DNA of 51,484 bases, from contig NZ_SCNV01000061.1 of NCBI RefSeq assembly GCF_005503145.1, forward strand, positions 1 through 51,484, read 5' to 3'. Numbering within the stretch: the first letter of the stretch is position 1; every line of letters begins with the position of its first letter. The notes beneath the pieces were generated by a model. It had not been told where the DNA came from. It did no database searches and saw only the letters and a list, made by a program, of their open reading frames with translations. The stretch comes from Burkholderia sp. 4M9327F10 (GTDB taxonomy: Bacteria; Pseudomonadota; Gammaproteobacteria; Burkholderiales; Burkholderiaceae). Positions 31,769-39,206 of this stretch are shown here, in pieces. Made by a program: the position numbers and the translations under genes.

Positions 31769-32578
31769 TCATTGCCGCGCGCTCGCTGCCCGCTCGACCA
31801 GCCTCGATGCCAGAAACCGGTGTTCCGGTGAAAACAGCCGCCGGTACGTGAGCAGCACTGCGCCCACCGTGCCGAGCGCCGAGGAAGCGGCGATCAGGAA
31901 CATGATCACGATCTGATAGCGCACGGCCTGCAGCGGCGACTGGCCGGCCAGCACCTGGCCCGTCATCATGCCGGGCAGGCTGACGACGCCGACGACCGCC
32001 ATCTGGTTGAGAGTCGGGATCATGCCGGCTCGCACCGCTTGCCGCGCCGGTCCCTGGGCTGCTTCCCAGCGGGTCGCACCGAGCGCGAGCGCCATCTCCA
32101 CGCGGTCGCGGCGGGCGGTCAACTCTTCGGTCATGCGCTCGATGCCGAGCGACACTCCGGTGAGCGTGTTGCCGAGGATCATGCCGAGAATCGGAATCGC
32201 ATATTGCGGCTCGTACCACGGGCGGATCCGGATCACCACGAACAGGCCCACCGAGGCCACCAGCCACGAGCTGAGCCAGATGGACAGCACACTGTCGACG
32301 CGCTGTCCGGCATAAGTGCGCGCGCCGCGCTGCGCGCCCGCGAAGCCGGCGATCAGGGTCATCAGCACCATCAGCGGCAGCACCACGAACCAGCGGTCGA
32401 AGCGGAATACCCAGCCGAGCACATAGCCGATGGCCAGCAACTGGACGACGGTGCGCACCGCGGCCCAGGCCAGCTTGCGTTCAAGATCGAGCTTGAGCGC
32501 GACCGACACCGCGCCGTTGACGATGATCAGCAAGGCCGCGATCGCCAGATCCCAGAGGCTGAGGTTTTGCAGGGTCAT
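31769..32578 (-). CDS. fetB: FetB-like ABC transporter permease (UPF0014 family)
   Basis: A 269-residue membrane protein with about seven hydrophobic segments, for example LWDLAIAALLIIVNGAVSVAL, VVQLLAIGYVLGWVF and VVLPLMVLMTLIAGFAG. The family motif region GNTLTGVSLGIERM and TRWEAAQGPARQAVRAGMIPTLNQM, then GMMTGQVLAGQSP, is characteristic of YbbM/FetB. In E. coli FetAB was described as an iron exporter that helps resist oxidative stress. Metal specificity here is inferred. It overlaps fetA by four bases, so the two are translationally coupled. Its last bases nearly touch the convergent exported-protein gene. Confidence 0.87.
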   Translation of the reverse strand: MTLQNLSLWDLAIAALLIIVNGAVSVALKLDLERKLAWAAVRTVVQLLAIGYVLGWVFRFDRWFVVLPLMVLMTLIAGFAGAQRGARTYAGQRVDSVLSIWLSSWLVASVGLFVVIRIRPWYEPQYAIPILGMILGNTLTGVSLGIERMTEELTARRDRVEMALALGATRWEAAQGPARQAVRAGMIPTLNQMAVVGVVSLPGMMTGQVLAGQSPLQAVRYQIVIMFLIAASSALGTVGAVLLTYRRLFSPEHRFLASRLVERAASARQ

Positions 32579-33288
32579 TGGGTGCGCTCCTCATCGGCGT
32601 TGGGGCTGCGCGCCGCTTCTGCGAGCACGCCGGCGCGCATGGTCAGATGGCGCTCGCTCATGCGTTTCGCCTGGGCCGGATCGTGCGACACCCACACCGA
32701 AGCATGCGGCTTGTCGTCGGCGTTAAACCAGGCCTCTATCAGCCCCTCGATCGCATGCGACGACTCGGGGTCGAGCGAGGCGGTGGGCTCGTCGAGCAGC
32801 AGCACTTCGGGCGAGAGCTGCAGGACGCGGATCAGCGCGGCGATCTGCGCTTCGCCGCCCGAGAGGTCGCTTGCCCGCTTGTCAAGAAAGTCGGCGCCGC
32901 GGCCCGCCTGCAAGGCGAGCGAGGCGGCCCTCGCGCGATCAAAGCTAACGTCGCGGTAGGCCTTCAGCGAAAACGGATAGCGCAGGTTGTCTTCGACACT
33001 GCCGTCGATAATCGCCGGGCGCTGGCGGATATAGGCGACGTTGCGCCGGTAGCGTGGAATGGCCGCGCGCCCGACCCGTTTGCCGTGCCAGGCCATGCGC
33101 CCGCCATCGAGCGGATCGAGCAGCGCAAAGGCGCGCAGAAATACGCTCTTGCCGGAGCCCGACGGCCCGGTAATGGCGACCCGGTCGCCTGCGTAAAGAG
33201 CAAAGCGGGTCGGTTGCAGCAGCATCTGGCCGCTCAACGGGTCGCGCCGGGTGATGTCCTCGGCGTCGACGATCGGACTGTCCGTCAT
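32575..33288 (-). CDS. fetA: FetA-like ABC transporter ATP-binding protein
   Basis: A 237-residue ABC ATPase with AGGA eight bases before the ATG. Walker A is GPSGSGKS, the Q-loop region is YIRQRPAI, the signature is LSGGEAQ, Walker B is VLLLDEPTASLDPES and the H-loop is VSHDPAQ. It pairs with fetB immediately downstream (four-base overlap) to form a two-component exporter. E. coli FetA/FetB is linked to iron homeostasis and peroxide tolerance. The direction of transport is inferred from the family. The gap to the divergent AsmA gene (33289-33434) has a TACAAT on the plus strand at 33310-33315 but no convincing -35. Confidence 0.88.
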   Translation of the reverse strand: MTDSPIVDAEDITRRDPLSGQMLLQPTRFALYAGDRVAITGPSGSGKSVFLRAFALLDPLDGGRMAWHGKRVGRAAIPRYRRNVAYIRQRPAIIDGSVEDNLRYPFSLKAYRDVSFDRARAASLALQAGRGADFLDKRASDLSGGEAQIAALIRVLQLSPEVLLLDEPTASLDPESSHAIEGLIEAWFNADDKPHASVWVSHDPAQAKRMSERHLTMRAGVLAEAARSPNADEERTQ

Positions 33289-33434
33289 GGTGAGGGTCCT
33301 GGCGATAGGTACAATGCACGCCCCGCGTCGCGCCTCGGCACGCCGCTGTGGCTGGCCTTGCCAGAAGGCCGGTGCGGTGAACCGGGCACGCTAACTGCTG
33401 TCCGATACGGAAACAGAAAAGAACGGAGTTCCTC

Positions 33435-35909
33435 ATGGCAGTGTCGCGGACGCCCGGCGGGCGAATTGGCAAGATCATCGCACGGCTCGTGGCGGTAATC
33501 GTTGTGCTGATCGTCGCACTGGCGGTTTTTATTCTGACGTTCGACTGGAATCGCGCGCGTCCATGGGTGGACCAGAAAGTGAGCGAGGCGATTGGCCGGC
33601 AGTTTGTCATCGAGGGCGATCTGCGGGTCGGCTGGCGCCATCCGGTGGGCGAGACAGGCTGGAGGGCCTGGGTGCCCTGGCCGCGTTTCTCGGCTGCCAA
33701 TATCACGGTGGCCAACCCCGGCTGGGCGAAAGAGCCGCACTTCGCGACGCTCGACGAGATCGACTTCGAAGTGGCGGTGCTGCCGTTGCTCGCACATGAC
33801 ATCGTAATTCCGGCGATTAATCTGGTGAATCCCTCGGTCGATCTGGAGCGGCTCGCCGACGGGCGCGACAACTGGACTTTCAAGCTGCAGTCTTCCGCTG
33901 GGCCGTCGGAGTGGAAACTGGACCTGCACGACATTGCGTTCGCCCGGGGCAATATCGCCTTGTCGGATCAGCAGAGCAAGACCGAGATGCAGGTTGCCGT
34001 CGATACCCTCGGCCAGCCGATTCCGATCGGCGAAGTCATGAAGGAACAGGAAGCGTCCTCGCGCAGTGCGTCCGCGCAGGTAGTCGGCAAAGAGGGGGCG
34101 AGCCGTCTCACGGCCCAGGCAAATGCGATCGCGGCATCGGAGGCGGCCGCTGCCTCGGCCGCCGCGGCTGCCTCCGGCGCCTCAGGGGCCTCAGGGGCCG
34201 CAGGCACTTCAGCCGCTTCGCAGGCCGCCTCGCAGGCCGCGGCCGCCGCGCCCGGCGGCGCCGGCTCCAGCGCGGCGCCTGCCGGCAGCGAGGCGACCAT
34301 GACATCGGCGGCTTCCGCGCCGGTCAATGCGGCGAGCAGCGTGGGCGCTGGTGCGCGTCCACCGGTCCCGCCGTACGCCATCGGCTGGACGGTGAAGGGC
34401 TCCTACAACCACACGCCGGTATCGGGCAGCGGCAAGCTGGGCGGGGTGCTGGCGTTGCAGGACATCAACCGGCCGTTCCCGTTGCAGGCCGACGTCAAGG
34501 CTGGCGATCTGCACGTGGCGCTGGTGGGCACGCTCACCGATCCGGCCCACCTCGCCGCGCTCGATCTGCGCCTGTGGCTGCAGGGCACGAGCATGGCGCA
34601 TCTGTACGCGCTCACGGGTGTGACCCTGCCGGAGACCCCGCCGTATGCCACGGACGGCCGGCTGGTTGGCCAGTTCAAGCGCGACGGCAATGTCTTCAAG
34701 TATGAGAACTTTACGGGCCGGGTGGGCGGCAGCGATGTGAACGGCTCGCTCACCTATAGCGCGCGCGAGCCGCGGCCGCTTCTGCAGGGCGAACTGGTGT
34801 CGAACCTTCTGCAGTTCTCCGATCTGGCTCCGGTGATCGGCGCGGATTCCAGCGCGAGCAAGGCGAGGCGCGGCGACGCGACCCATCAGCCGGCGGGCAA
34901 GGTGTTGCCGGTCGAGGAGTTTCGCACCGACCGCTGGAAGGCGATCGACGCCGACGTGCAATTCACTGGCCGGCGTCTGATCAAGAACCCGGACCTGCCG
35001 ATTACCAACCTGTACGCCCATGTGGTGTTGACAGACGGCGTACTGTCGCTGACGCCGCTGTCATTCGGGGTGGCGGGCGGCACTCTTGCATCGGACATCC
35101 ATCTGGACGGCAGCAGCACGCCGCTGAAGGGCCGTTTCTCGACCTCGGCGCGCCATCTGAAGCTCAAGCAGTTGTTCCCGAACTTCAAGACGATGCAAAA
35201 CGCCCTCGGTGAAGTGAACGGCGACGCGGCGCTCTCCGCGACCGGCAATTCACCGGCAGCGCTCGCGGCCACGGCGAACGGCGAGGTGAAAGCGCTGGTC
35301 ACCGACGGCACCGTGAGCCGCCTGCTGATGGAAGCGGCCGGCCTGAATGTGGCCAACGTGGTCTATGAAAAGCTGTTCGGCACGGCCGACGTGAAGATCA
35401 ACTGCGCCGCTGCGGACTTCGTGGCGACCAACGGCGTGCTCGACCCGCGGGTGTTCGCGCTCGATACGGACGACGCCGTGATCGACATCGACGGCAACGT
35501 CAATCTGCGCGACGAGACGATGGACCTCGGCGTTCACCCGCACACCAAAGGCTTCCGGGTGTTTACGCTGCGCTCGCCGCTATATGTGAAAGGCACTTTC
35601 AAAGACCCGCATGTGGGCGTCAACGCGACCGCTCTCGCGCTGCGTGGCGGCGCAATGGTCGGCCTCGGGCTGATCAACCCTCTGGCAGCGTTGATTCCGC
35701 TGATTGCGCCGAGCAATAACAAGCCGCTGCCGTGTACCCAGTTGTTGGCGAACGAACGCGCGCAGCCCACTGCGCCGCCGCCGGGACAAAAGCAAAAGGC
35801 ACGGGCGCCGTTGTCGCTGGACGGTACGGCGCCGGCGGCGAGCGGCAAGGCGAAGGCCGCACCGGGCGCATTGTCGCCGGCGGCAGGGGCGACCTATCGG
35901 GGTAGCTAG
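33435..35909 (+). CDS. AsmA family protein
   Basis: An 824-residue protein with GGAG before the ATG. A single N-terminal membrane anchor (about residues 14-36, ARLVAVIVVLIVALAVFIL) precedes a long periplasmic part with AsmA features: WVDQKVSEAIGRQFVIEGDL, FSAANITVANP, and the C-terminal AsmA_2 region with DTDDAVIDIDGNVNLRDETMDL and FRVFTLRSPLYVKGTF. AsmA-like proteins are long beta-grooved bridges implicated in lipid transfer between inner and outer membrane and in outer-membrane homeostasis. Residues about 230-310 are almost pure Ala/Ser/Gly, a low-complexity insert absent from typical members. The C-terminal tail is Ala/Pro/Lys-rich. Its distance from the transporter genes suggests independent expression. 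Confidence 0.88.
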   Translation: MAVSRTPGGRIGKIIARLVAVIVVLIVALAVFILTFDWNRARPWVDQKVSEAIGRQFVIEGDLRVGWRHPVGETGWRAWVPWPRFSAANITVANPGWAKEPHFATLDEIDFEVAVLPLLAHDIVIPAINLVNPSVDLERLADGRDNWTFKLQSSAGPSEWKLDLHDIAFARGNIALSDQQSKTEMQVAVDTLGQPIPIGEVMKEQEASSRSASAQVVGKEGASRLTAQANAIAASEAAAASAAAAASGASGASGAAGTSAASQAASQAAAAAPGGAGSSAAPAGSEATMTSAASAPVNAASSVGAGARPPVPPYAIGWTVKGSYNHTPVSGSGKLGGVLALQDINRPFPLQADVKAGDLHVALVGTLTDPAHLAALDLRLWLQGTSMAHLYALTGVTLPETPPYATDGRLVGQFKRDGNVFKYENFTGRVGGSDVNGSLTYSAREPRPLLQGELVSNLLQFSDLAPVIGADSSASKARRGDATHQPAGKVLPVEEFRTDRWKAIDADVQFTGRRLIKNPDLPITNLYAHVVLTDGVLSLTPLSFGVAGGTLASDIHLDGSSTPLKGRFSTSARHLKLKQLFPNFKTMQNALGEVNGDAALSATGNSPAALAATANGEVKALVTDGTVSRLLMEAAGLNVANVVYEKLFGTADVKINCAAADFVATNGVLDPRVFALDTDDAVIDIDGNVNLRDETMDLGVHPHTKGFRVFTLRSPLYVKGTFKDPHVGVNATALALRGGAMVGLGLINPLAALIPLIAPSNNKPLPCTQLLANERAQPTAPPPGQKQKARAPLSLDGTAPAASGKAKAAPGALSPAAGATYRGS

Positions 35910-35930
35910 GGGGAGTTGGGGACACGAGCC

Positions 35931-35966
35931 AAAAAACAGGCGCGCTCATGAAAACATGAGCGCGCC
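35931..35966 (-). terminator. Intrinsic terminator for the minus-strand 151-residue gene
   Basis: GGCGCGCTCATG at 35939-35950 pairs perfectly with CATGAGCGCGCC at 35955-35966 around AAAA. On the minus strand the hairpin is followed by six T (A-run at 35931-35936). It can also hold the 3' end of the AsmA transcript, though no T-run follows on the plus strand. Confidence 0.88.
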
Positions 35967-36002
35967 CCGATGTTGCGAAAGGTTGCGAAAGCGGAAAGAA
36001 CG

Positions 36003-36458
36003 TTAGCGCAGCGAACGCGGGGTGGCATCGCCCGCGGCATCCTGGCGCCGCACGCCGCGGCGCGGCCCACCGACCGCCGCGCGGGTAGCGCCGAATTCCG
36101 GCAGGATGCGGCCGCGTGCACGGCTCGCGAACACCAGAAAGCCGAAGCCGTCCGCCTCATACCAGTAGCCGCCGTTTTCCAGCCCATCGAGCGGTTGTTC
36201 GAGGGCATTGGCGATTGATTCGATGCAGCGCCGGCGCAGCTCGGCCGGTGCAGGATAGGGCGGTTGCGCGCCACGCACGCTGCATAGGAGCACGTCGAGA
36301 CCGGGCAGCACGTGGGCATACAGAACCGGCTCGTCCTGTGCGCGGGCCCGCGCGATCTTGGTGTCGAGCTGGCCGAACGGTTTGAAATGCCGTAGCACGG
36401 CCAGGAACGACTCATCGCCGTCCACCTTCGCGCGCCTACGCTTTTTCGGGAAGGACAT
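36003..36458 (-). CDS. Unknown cytoplasmic protein, 151 residues
   Basis: A 151-residue protein from the ATG at 36458. The frame is open 25 codons further upstream, but that part is Arg/Phe-rich and not needed. It begins MSFPKKRRRAKVDGDESFL with a basic patch. A central part follows with LRHFKPFGQLDTKIARA, HVLPGLDVLLCSVRG and ENGGYWYEADGFGFLVFASRARG. The Arg-rich tail is low-complexity. No signal peptide, membrane helix or known motif is seen. The YWYEADGFGFLVF core suggests a small folded domain, and the basic N-terminus could bind nucleic acid. It has its own strong terminator. No family recognised and function unknown. It is the only minus-strand gene between the AsmA and kinase genes. Confidence 0.62.
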   Translation of the reverse strand: MSFPKKRRRAKVDGDESFLAVLRHFKPFGQLDTKIARARAQDEPVLYAHVLPGLDVLLCSVRGAQPPYPAPAELRRRCIESIANALEQPLDGLENGGYWYEADGFGFLVFASRARGRILPEFGATRAAVGGPRRGVRRQDAAGDATPRSLR

Positions 36459-36891
36459 AAAAATTCGCCTGAAAAAGAATTGCAAGAAACGCAGCGTCCT
36501 CATGCGACCACTCCCGGCTTCGCGCCGCCGCACGTCGATCTTTTATAGCATACGAAAATGCCAGATTCACGGTGATTCGACGATCAATCTGCCTCACACC
36601 CATCCGCACGAATCGTGCCGAATCGCCTTGCCGCGCGCATTCGCATCCCAGCACAGTCTCCATACTTCTGTCTCAATGATAGACGCACGCGCCGCGTAGG
36701 GGAGTCCCCCGCCATTAAAAAAAGACATTTTTATGTTGGCCAGCGCTTCCAGGGCGGCACGTTGAAATATCTCGGGTTCACGTCGATAATGAGCCGGTTC
36801 CGCTGCGGCGGTTCGGCGGACTGCGCCGCGTGGGGCAACGCGCAGCCCGCCGCCTGGACCGTGCAGCGTTCGAACAGACTACCAGGCGCAC
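36459..36891. other. Gene-free stretch upstream of the histidine kinase
   Basis: About 430 bases between two divergent genes. It includes an AT-rich patch around 36712-36735 (CATTAAAAAAAGACA and a T-run). That is the best place for promoters, but I could not define a -35/-10 pair on either strand. No supported gene or RNA was seen. Short open frames here lack ribosome-binding sites. Confidence 0.4.
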
Positions 36892-38502
36892 ATGAAACTA
36901 TTCACCAAGGGTCTGCTGCTGATTGCCATGCCGAGCGTGATCGAGCTGGGATTGCTCGGCCTCGTGTTCGACACCCAGCAGCAGGCGGCGCACGCCGCGC
37001 AGTGGGTGGCCAACAGCAAGCACATCCTGTATGAGTCGTCTTCGCTTATAGATCCGCTGCTGCGGCAAGCCGCGCGGGTCCGCACGGGCATGGTGGTCGG
37101 CGACGCCACGTTTCTCGACCGCCATGCGGCATGGGTCGATCTTGCGGACCGCCTGGCGCAACTCGAACAACTGGTGGTCGACACGCCGCAGCAGGCCGAG
37201 CGCGTGCGGCAGATGCGCGCCACCGTCGACGCTTACCGGCAGCAGGCCGACGACATCGCGAAGGCTCTGCATGAAGGGCGCAGCATGGCGCCGTTCGTCG
37301 CCCTCGAAGCGGGCGCCGTGCCGCGCCAGGTGGCGCTGTTTCGGGACCAGCTCGATGTATTCGTCACCGAAGAATCGCGGCTCGATGCCGAGCGCAACGC
37401 GTCGCTCGCACAAACCCGCGCTCGCCAGCAATATGCGCTGATTGCCGCGGTGCTCGGTTCCATGCTGATCTGGGGCATCACCGCGCTGGTGTTTGCGCGC
37501 AGCATCGGCCGCCGCCTCGAGGTGCTCACCGGCAACGCCGAGCGTCTTGGGCACGGCCGGCCATTGAGCGCACCGCTCTCGGGCAACGACGAAATCGCCG
37601 CGCTCGACGCCGTGCTGCACCAGACCGGCGCACGGCTGCGCGCGGCCGAGCAGGATCAGGCGGTGCTCAAGGCGAGGCTGGAGGCGCGCGCCAAGGAACT
37701 GGCCGGGGTCAACGAGGAATTGCGCCAGGAAACCCAGGACAACGAGATGTTTATCTATAGCGTCTCGCATGACTTGCGCTCGCCGCTCGTCAATCTGCAG
37801 GGCTTTTCGAAGGAACTGCAGGTTTCCTGCGACGAGCTGCGCGCCACGGTCGACGCAGCCGGCTTGCCGCAGGCCGAACAACAGCGCCTGACCAACGTGC
37901 TCGACGGCGACGTGCGCGAATCGCTGCAATTCCTGCGGACCGCCGTGACGCGCGCCGCCGCGATCATCGAGGCGCTGCTGCGCATCTCGCGGGCCGGGCG
38001 CCTTGAATATCAGTGGCAGCGTGTGAGTATCGGGCGGGTGGTGGCGCGGGTCGTCGACGGCCTCGCCGGCACGATCGAGGCGCGCGGCGCGCAGGTTACG
38101 GTGCGCGAGTTGCCGCCCGCCTGGGGCGACCCGGGTGCGATCGAGCAGATTTTCGGCAACCTGATCGGCAATGCACTTAACTTTCTCGATCCGGACCGTA
38201 CCGGCCGGATCGAGATTGGTGCATTCGAGGCGGAGCCGGTGGACGAACGCCATCCTCCGGCCGTGCGCACCCGTACGTACTACGTGCGCGACAATGGGCT
38301 CGGCATCCCGGCGGCTTATATGTCCAAGGTGTTCCGGGCCTTCCAGCGCCTGCATGGCGAAGTGGCCAAAGGCGATGGCATCGGACTCGCGCTGGTGCGG
38401 CGCATGGTCGAACGGCACGGCGGGCGTGTCTGGGTGGAGTCGGCGGAGGGGGCCGGTTCGACGTTTTTTGTCGTGCTGCCCGAGCAGCCGGCGCGTCTGT
38501 GA
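36892..38502 (+). CDS. Membrane sensor histidine kinase (CHASE3-like sensor)
   Basis: A 536-residue kinase. Transmembrane helices lie at about 6-26 and 180-204 and enclose a helical periplasmic sensor domain of ~150 residues with the CHASE3-like pattern. A HAMP-like linker follows (RSIGRRLEVLTGNAERLGHG). The phosphoacceptor His is at about residue 293 in IYSVSHDLRSPLVNLQG. The HATPase domain has EQIFGNLIGNALNFLD (N box), YVRDNGLGIP (G1) and GDGIGLALVRRMVERHGG (G2). It resembles phytochrome-like kinases that pass phosphate to Rcp1-type single-domain regulators, and such a regulator follows immediately. The signal is unknown. It starts after an AGGCGCAC-spaced ATG and heads a three-gene signalling cluster. 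Confidence 0.92.
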   Translation: MKLFTKGLLLIAMPSVIELGLLGLVFDTQQQAAHAAQWVANSKHILYESSSLIDPLLRQAARVRTGMVVGDATFLDRHAAWVDLADRLAQLEQLVVDTPQQAERVRQMRATVDAYRQQADDIAKALHEGRSMAPFVALEAGAVPRQVALFRDQLDVFVTEESRLDAERNASLAQTRARQQYALIAAVLGSMLIWGITALVFARSIGRRLEVLTGNAERLGHGRPLSAPLSGNDEIAALDAVLHQTGARLRAAEQDQAVLKARLEARAKELAGVNEELRQETQDNEMFIYSVSHDLRSPLVNLQGFSKELQVSCDELRATVDAAGLPQAEQQRLTNVLDGDVRESLQFLRTAVTRAAAIIEALLRISRAGRLEYQWQRVSIGRVVARVVDGLAGTIEARGAQVTVRELPPAWGDPGAIEQIFGNLIGNALNFLDPDRTGRIEIGAFEAEPVDERHPPAVRTRTYYVRDNGLGIPAAYMSKVFRAFQRLHGEVAKGDGIGLALVRRMVERHGGRVWVESAEGAGSTFFVVLPEQPARL

Positions 38503-38638
38503 TGGGGCGAGGGAACAGGGACGATAGCCCGGCCCTTGATCCAGGCCGGCTCGCGTCGCGGCCTGCGAGGCTTGCGCGAAAAGTATGAAACACTAACAAA
38601 ATGGGCACGCACCGGCGAACGGCCGGCACGGAGGCAGT

Positions 38639-39118
38639 ATGAAGAATGGGGAAACGGTCAGCATTATTCTGATCGAGGACGACGACGGCCATGCCACGCT
38701 CGTCGAACGCAATTTACGCCGGGCCGGCATCTCGAACGGCTTTCTGCGGTTTTCCGACGGCCAGGAGGCGCTGGACTATTTTTTCGGCGAACCGCCGGGC
38801 GGGGATGCCGCCAGCAAATATCCGCCGCGCCAGGACCTGACGAACCTCGTGGTGCTGCTCGATCTGAAGATGCCGCGGGTAGACGGCTTCGAGGTGCTGC
38901 GCCGTCTCAAGGAAGCGCCGCAGACCGCAGCCGTGCCGGTGATCGTCCTCACGACCACTGACGACCCGCGTGAAATCGAACGCTGCTATGAGCTCGGTTG
39001 CAACGTCTACATTACGAAGCCCGTCGAATATGACGCGTTTATCGAGGCCGTGCGGCGTCTCGGTTTCTTCCTGCAGGTGGTGAAGTTGCCGCAGGGCCAG
39101 CGTTTGGCGGCGTCGTAA
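38639..39118 (+). CDS. Single-domain response regulator (Rcp1/CheY-like)
   Basis: A 159-residue receiver domain with no output domain, preceded by GGAGG. The acidic pocket is in IILIEDDDGHA, the phospho-accepting Asp at about residue 75 lies in VVLLDLKMPRVDGFEVL, the conserved Thr is in VLTTTDDPREI and the Lys in YITKPVEYD. The loop after the second strand is longer than in CheY (GEPPGGDAASKYPPRQD), as in Rcp1-type regulators. It presumably accepts phosphate from the upstream kinase. It may pass it on to the hybrid kinase 88 bases downstream or bind an unidentified target. No DNA-binding domain is present. Confidence 0.92.
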   Translation: MKNGETVSIILIEDDDGHATLVERNLRRAGISNGFLRFSDGQEALDYFFGEPPGGDAASKYPPRQDLTNLVVLLDLKMPRVDGFEVLRRLKEAPQTAAVPVIVLTTTDDPREIERCYELGCNVYITKPVEYDAFIEAVRRLGFFLQVVKLPQGQRLAAS

Positions 39119-39206
39119 CGGAATTGCTTAAGGTTGTGTAATGTTGCTTAAGGGACGAATCGGCCTGAAGTCCGTGAGAATAGATCTAGCCAACGAAAGA
39201 ACCAGC

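Noticed and set aside
33310..33315. TACAAT as asmA -10
   Set aside because: No acceptable -35 at 16-18 bases upstream.
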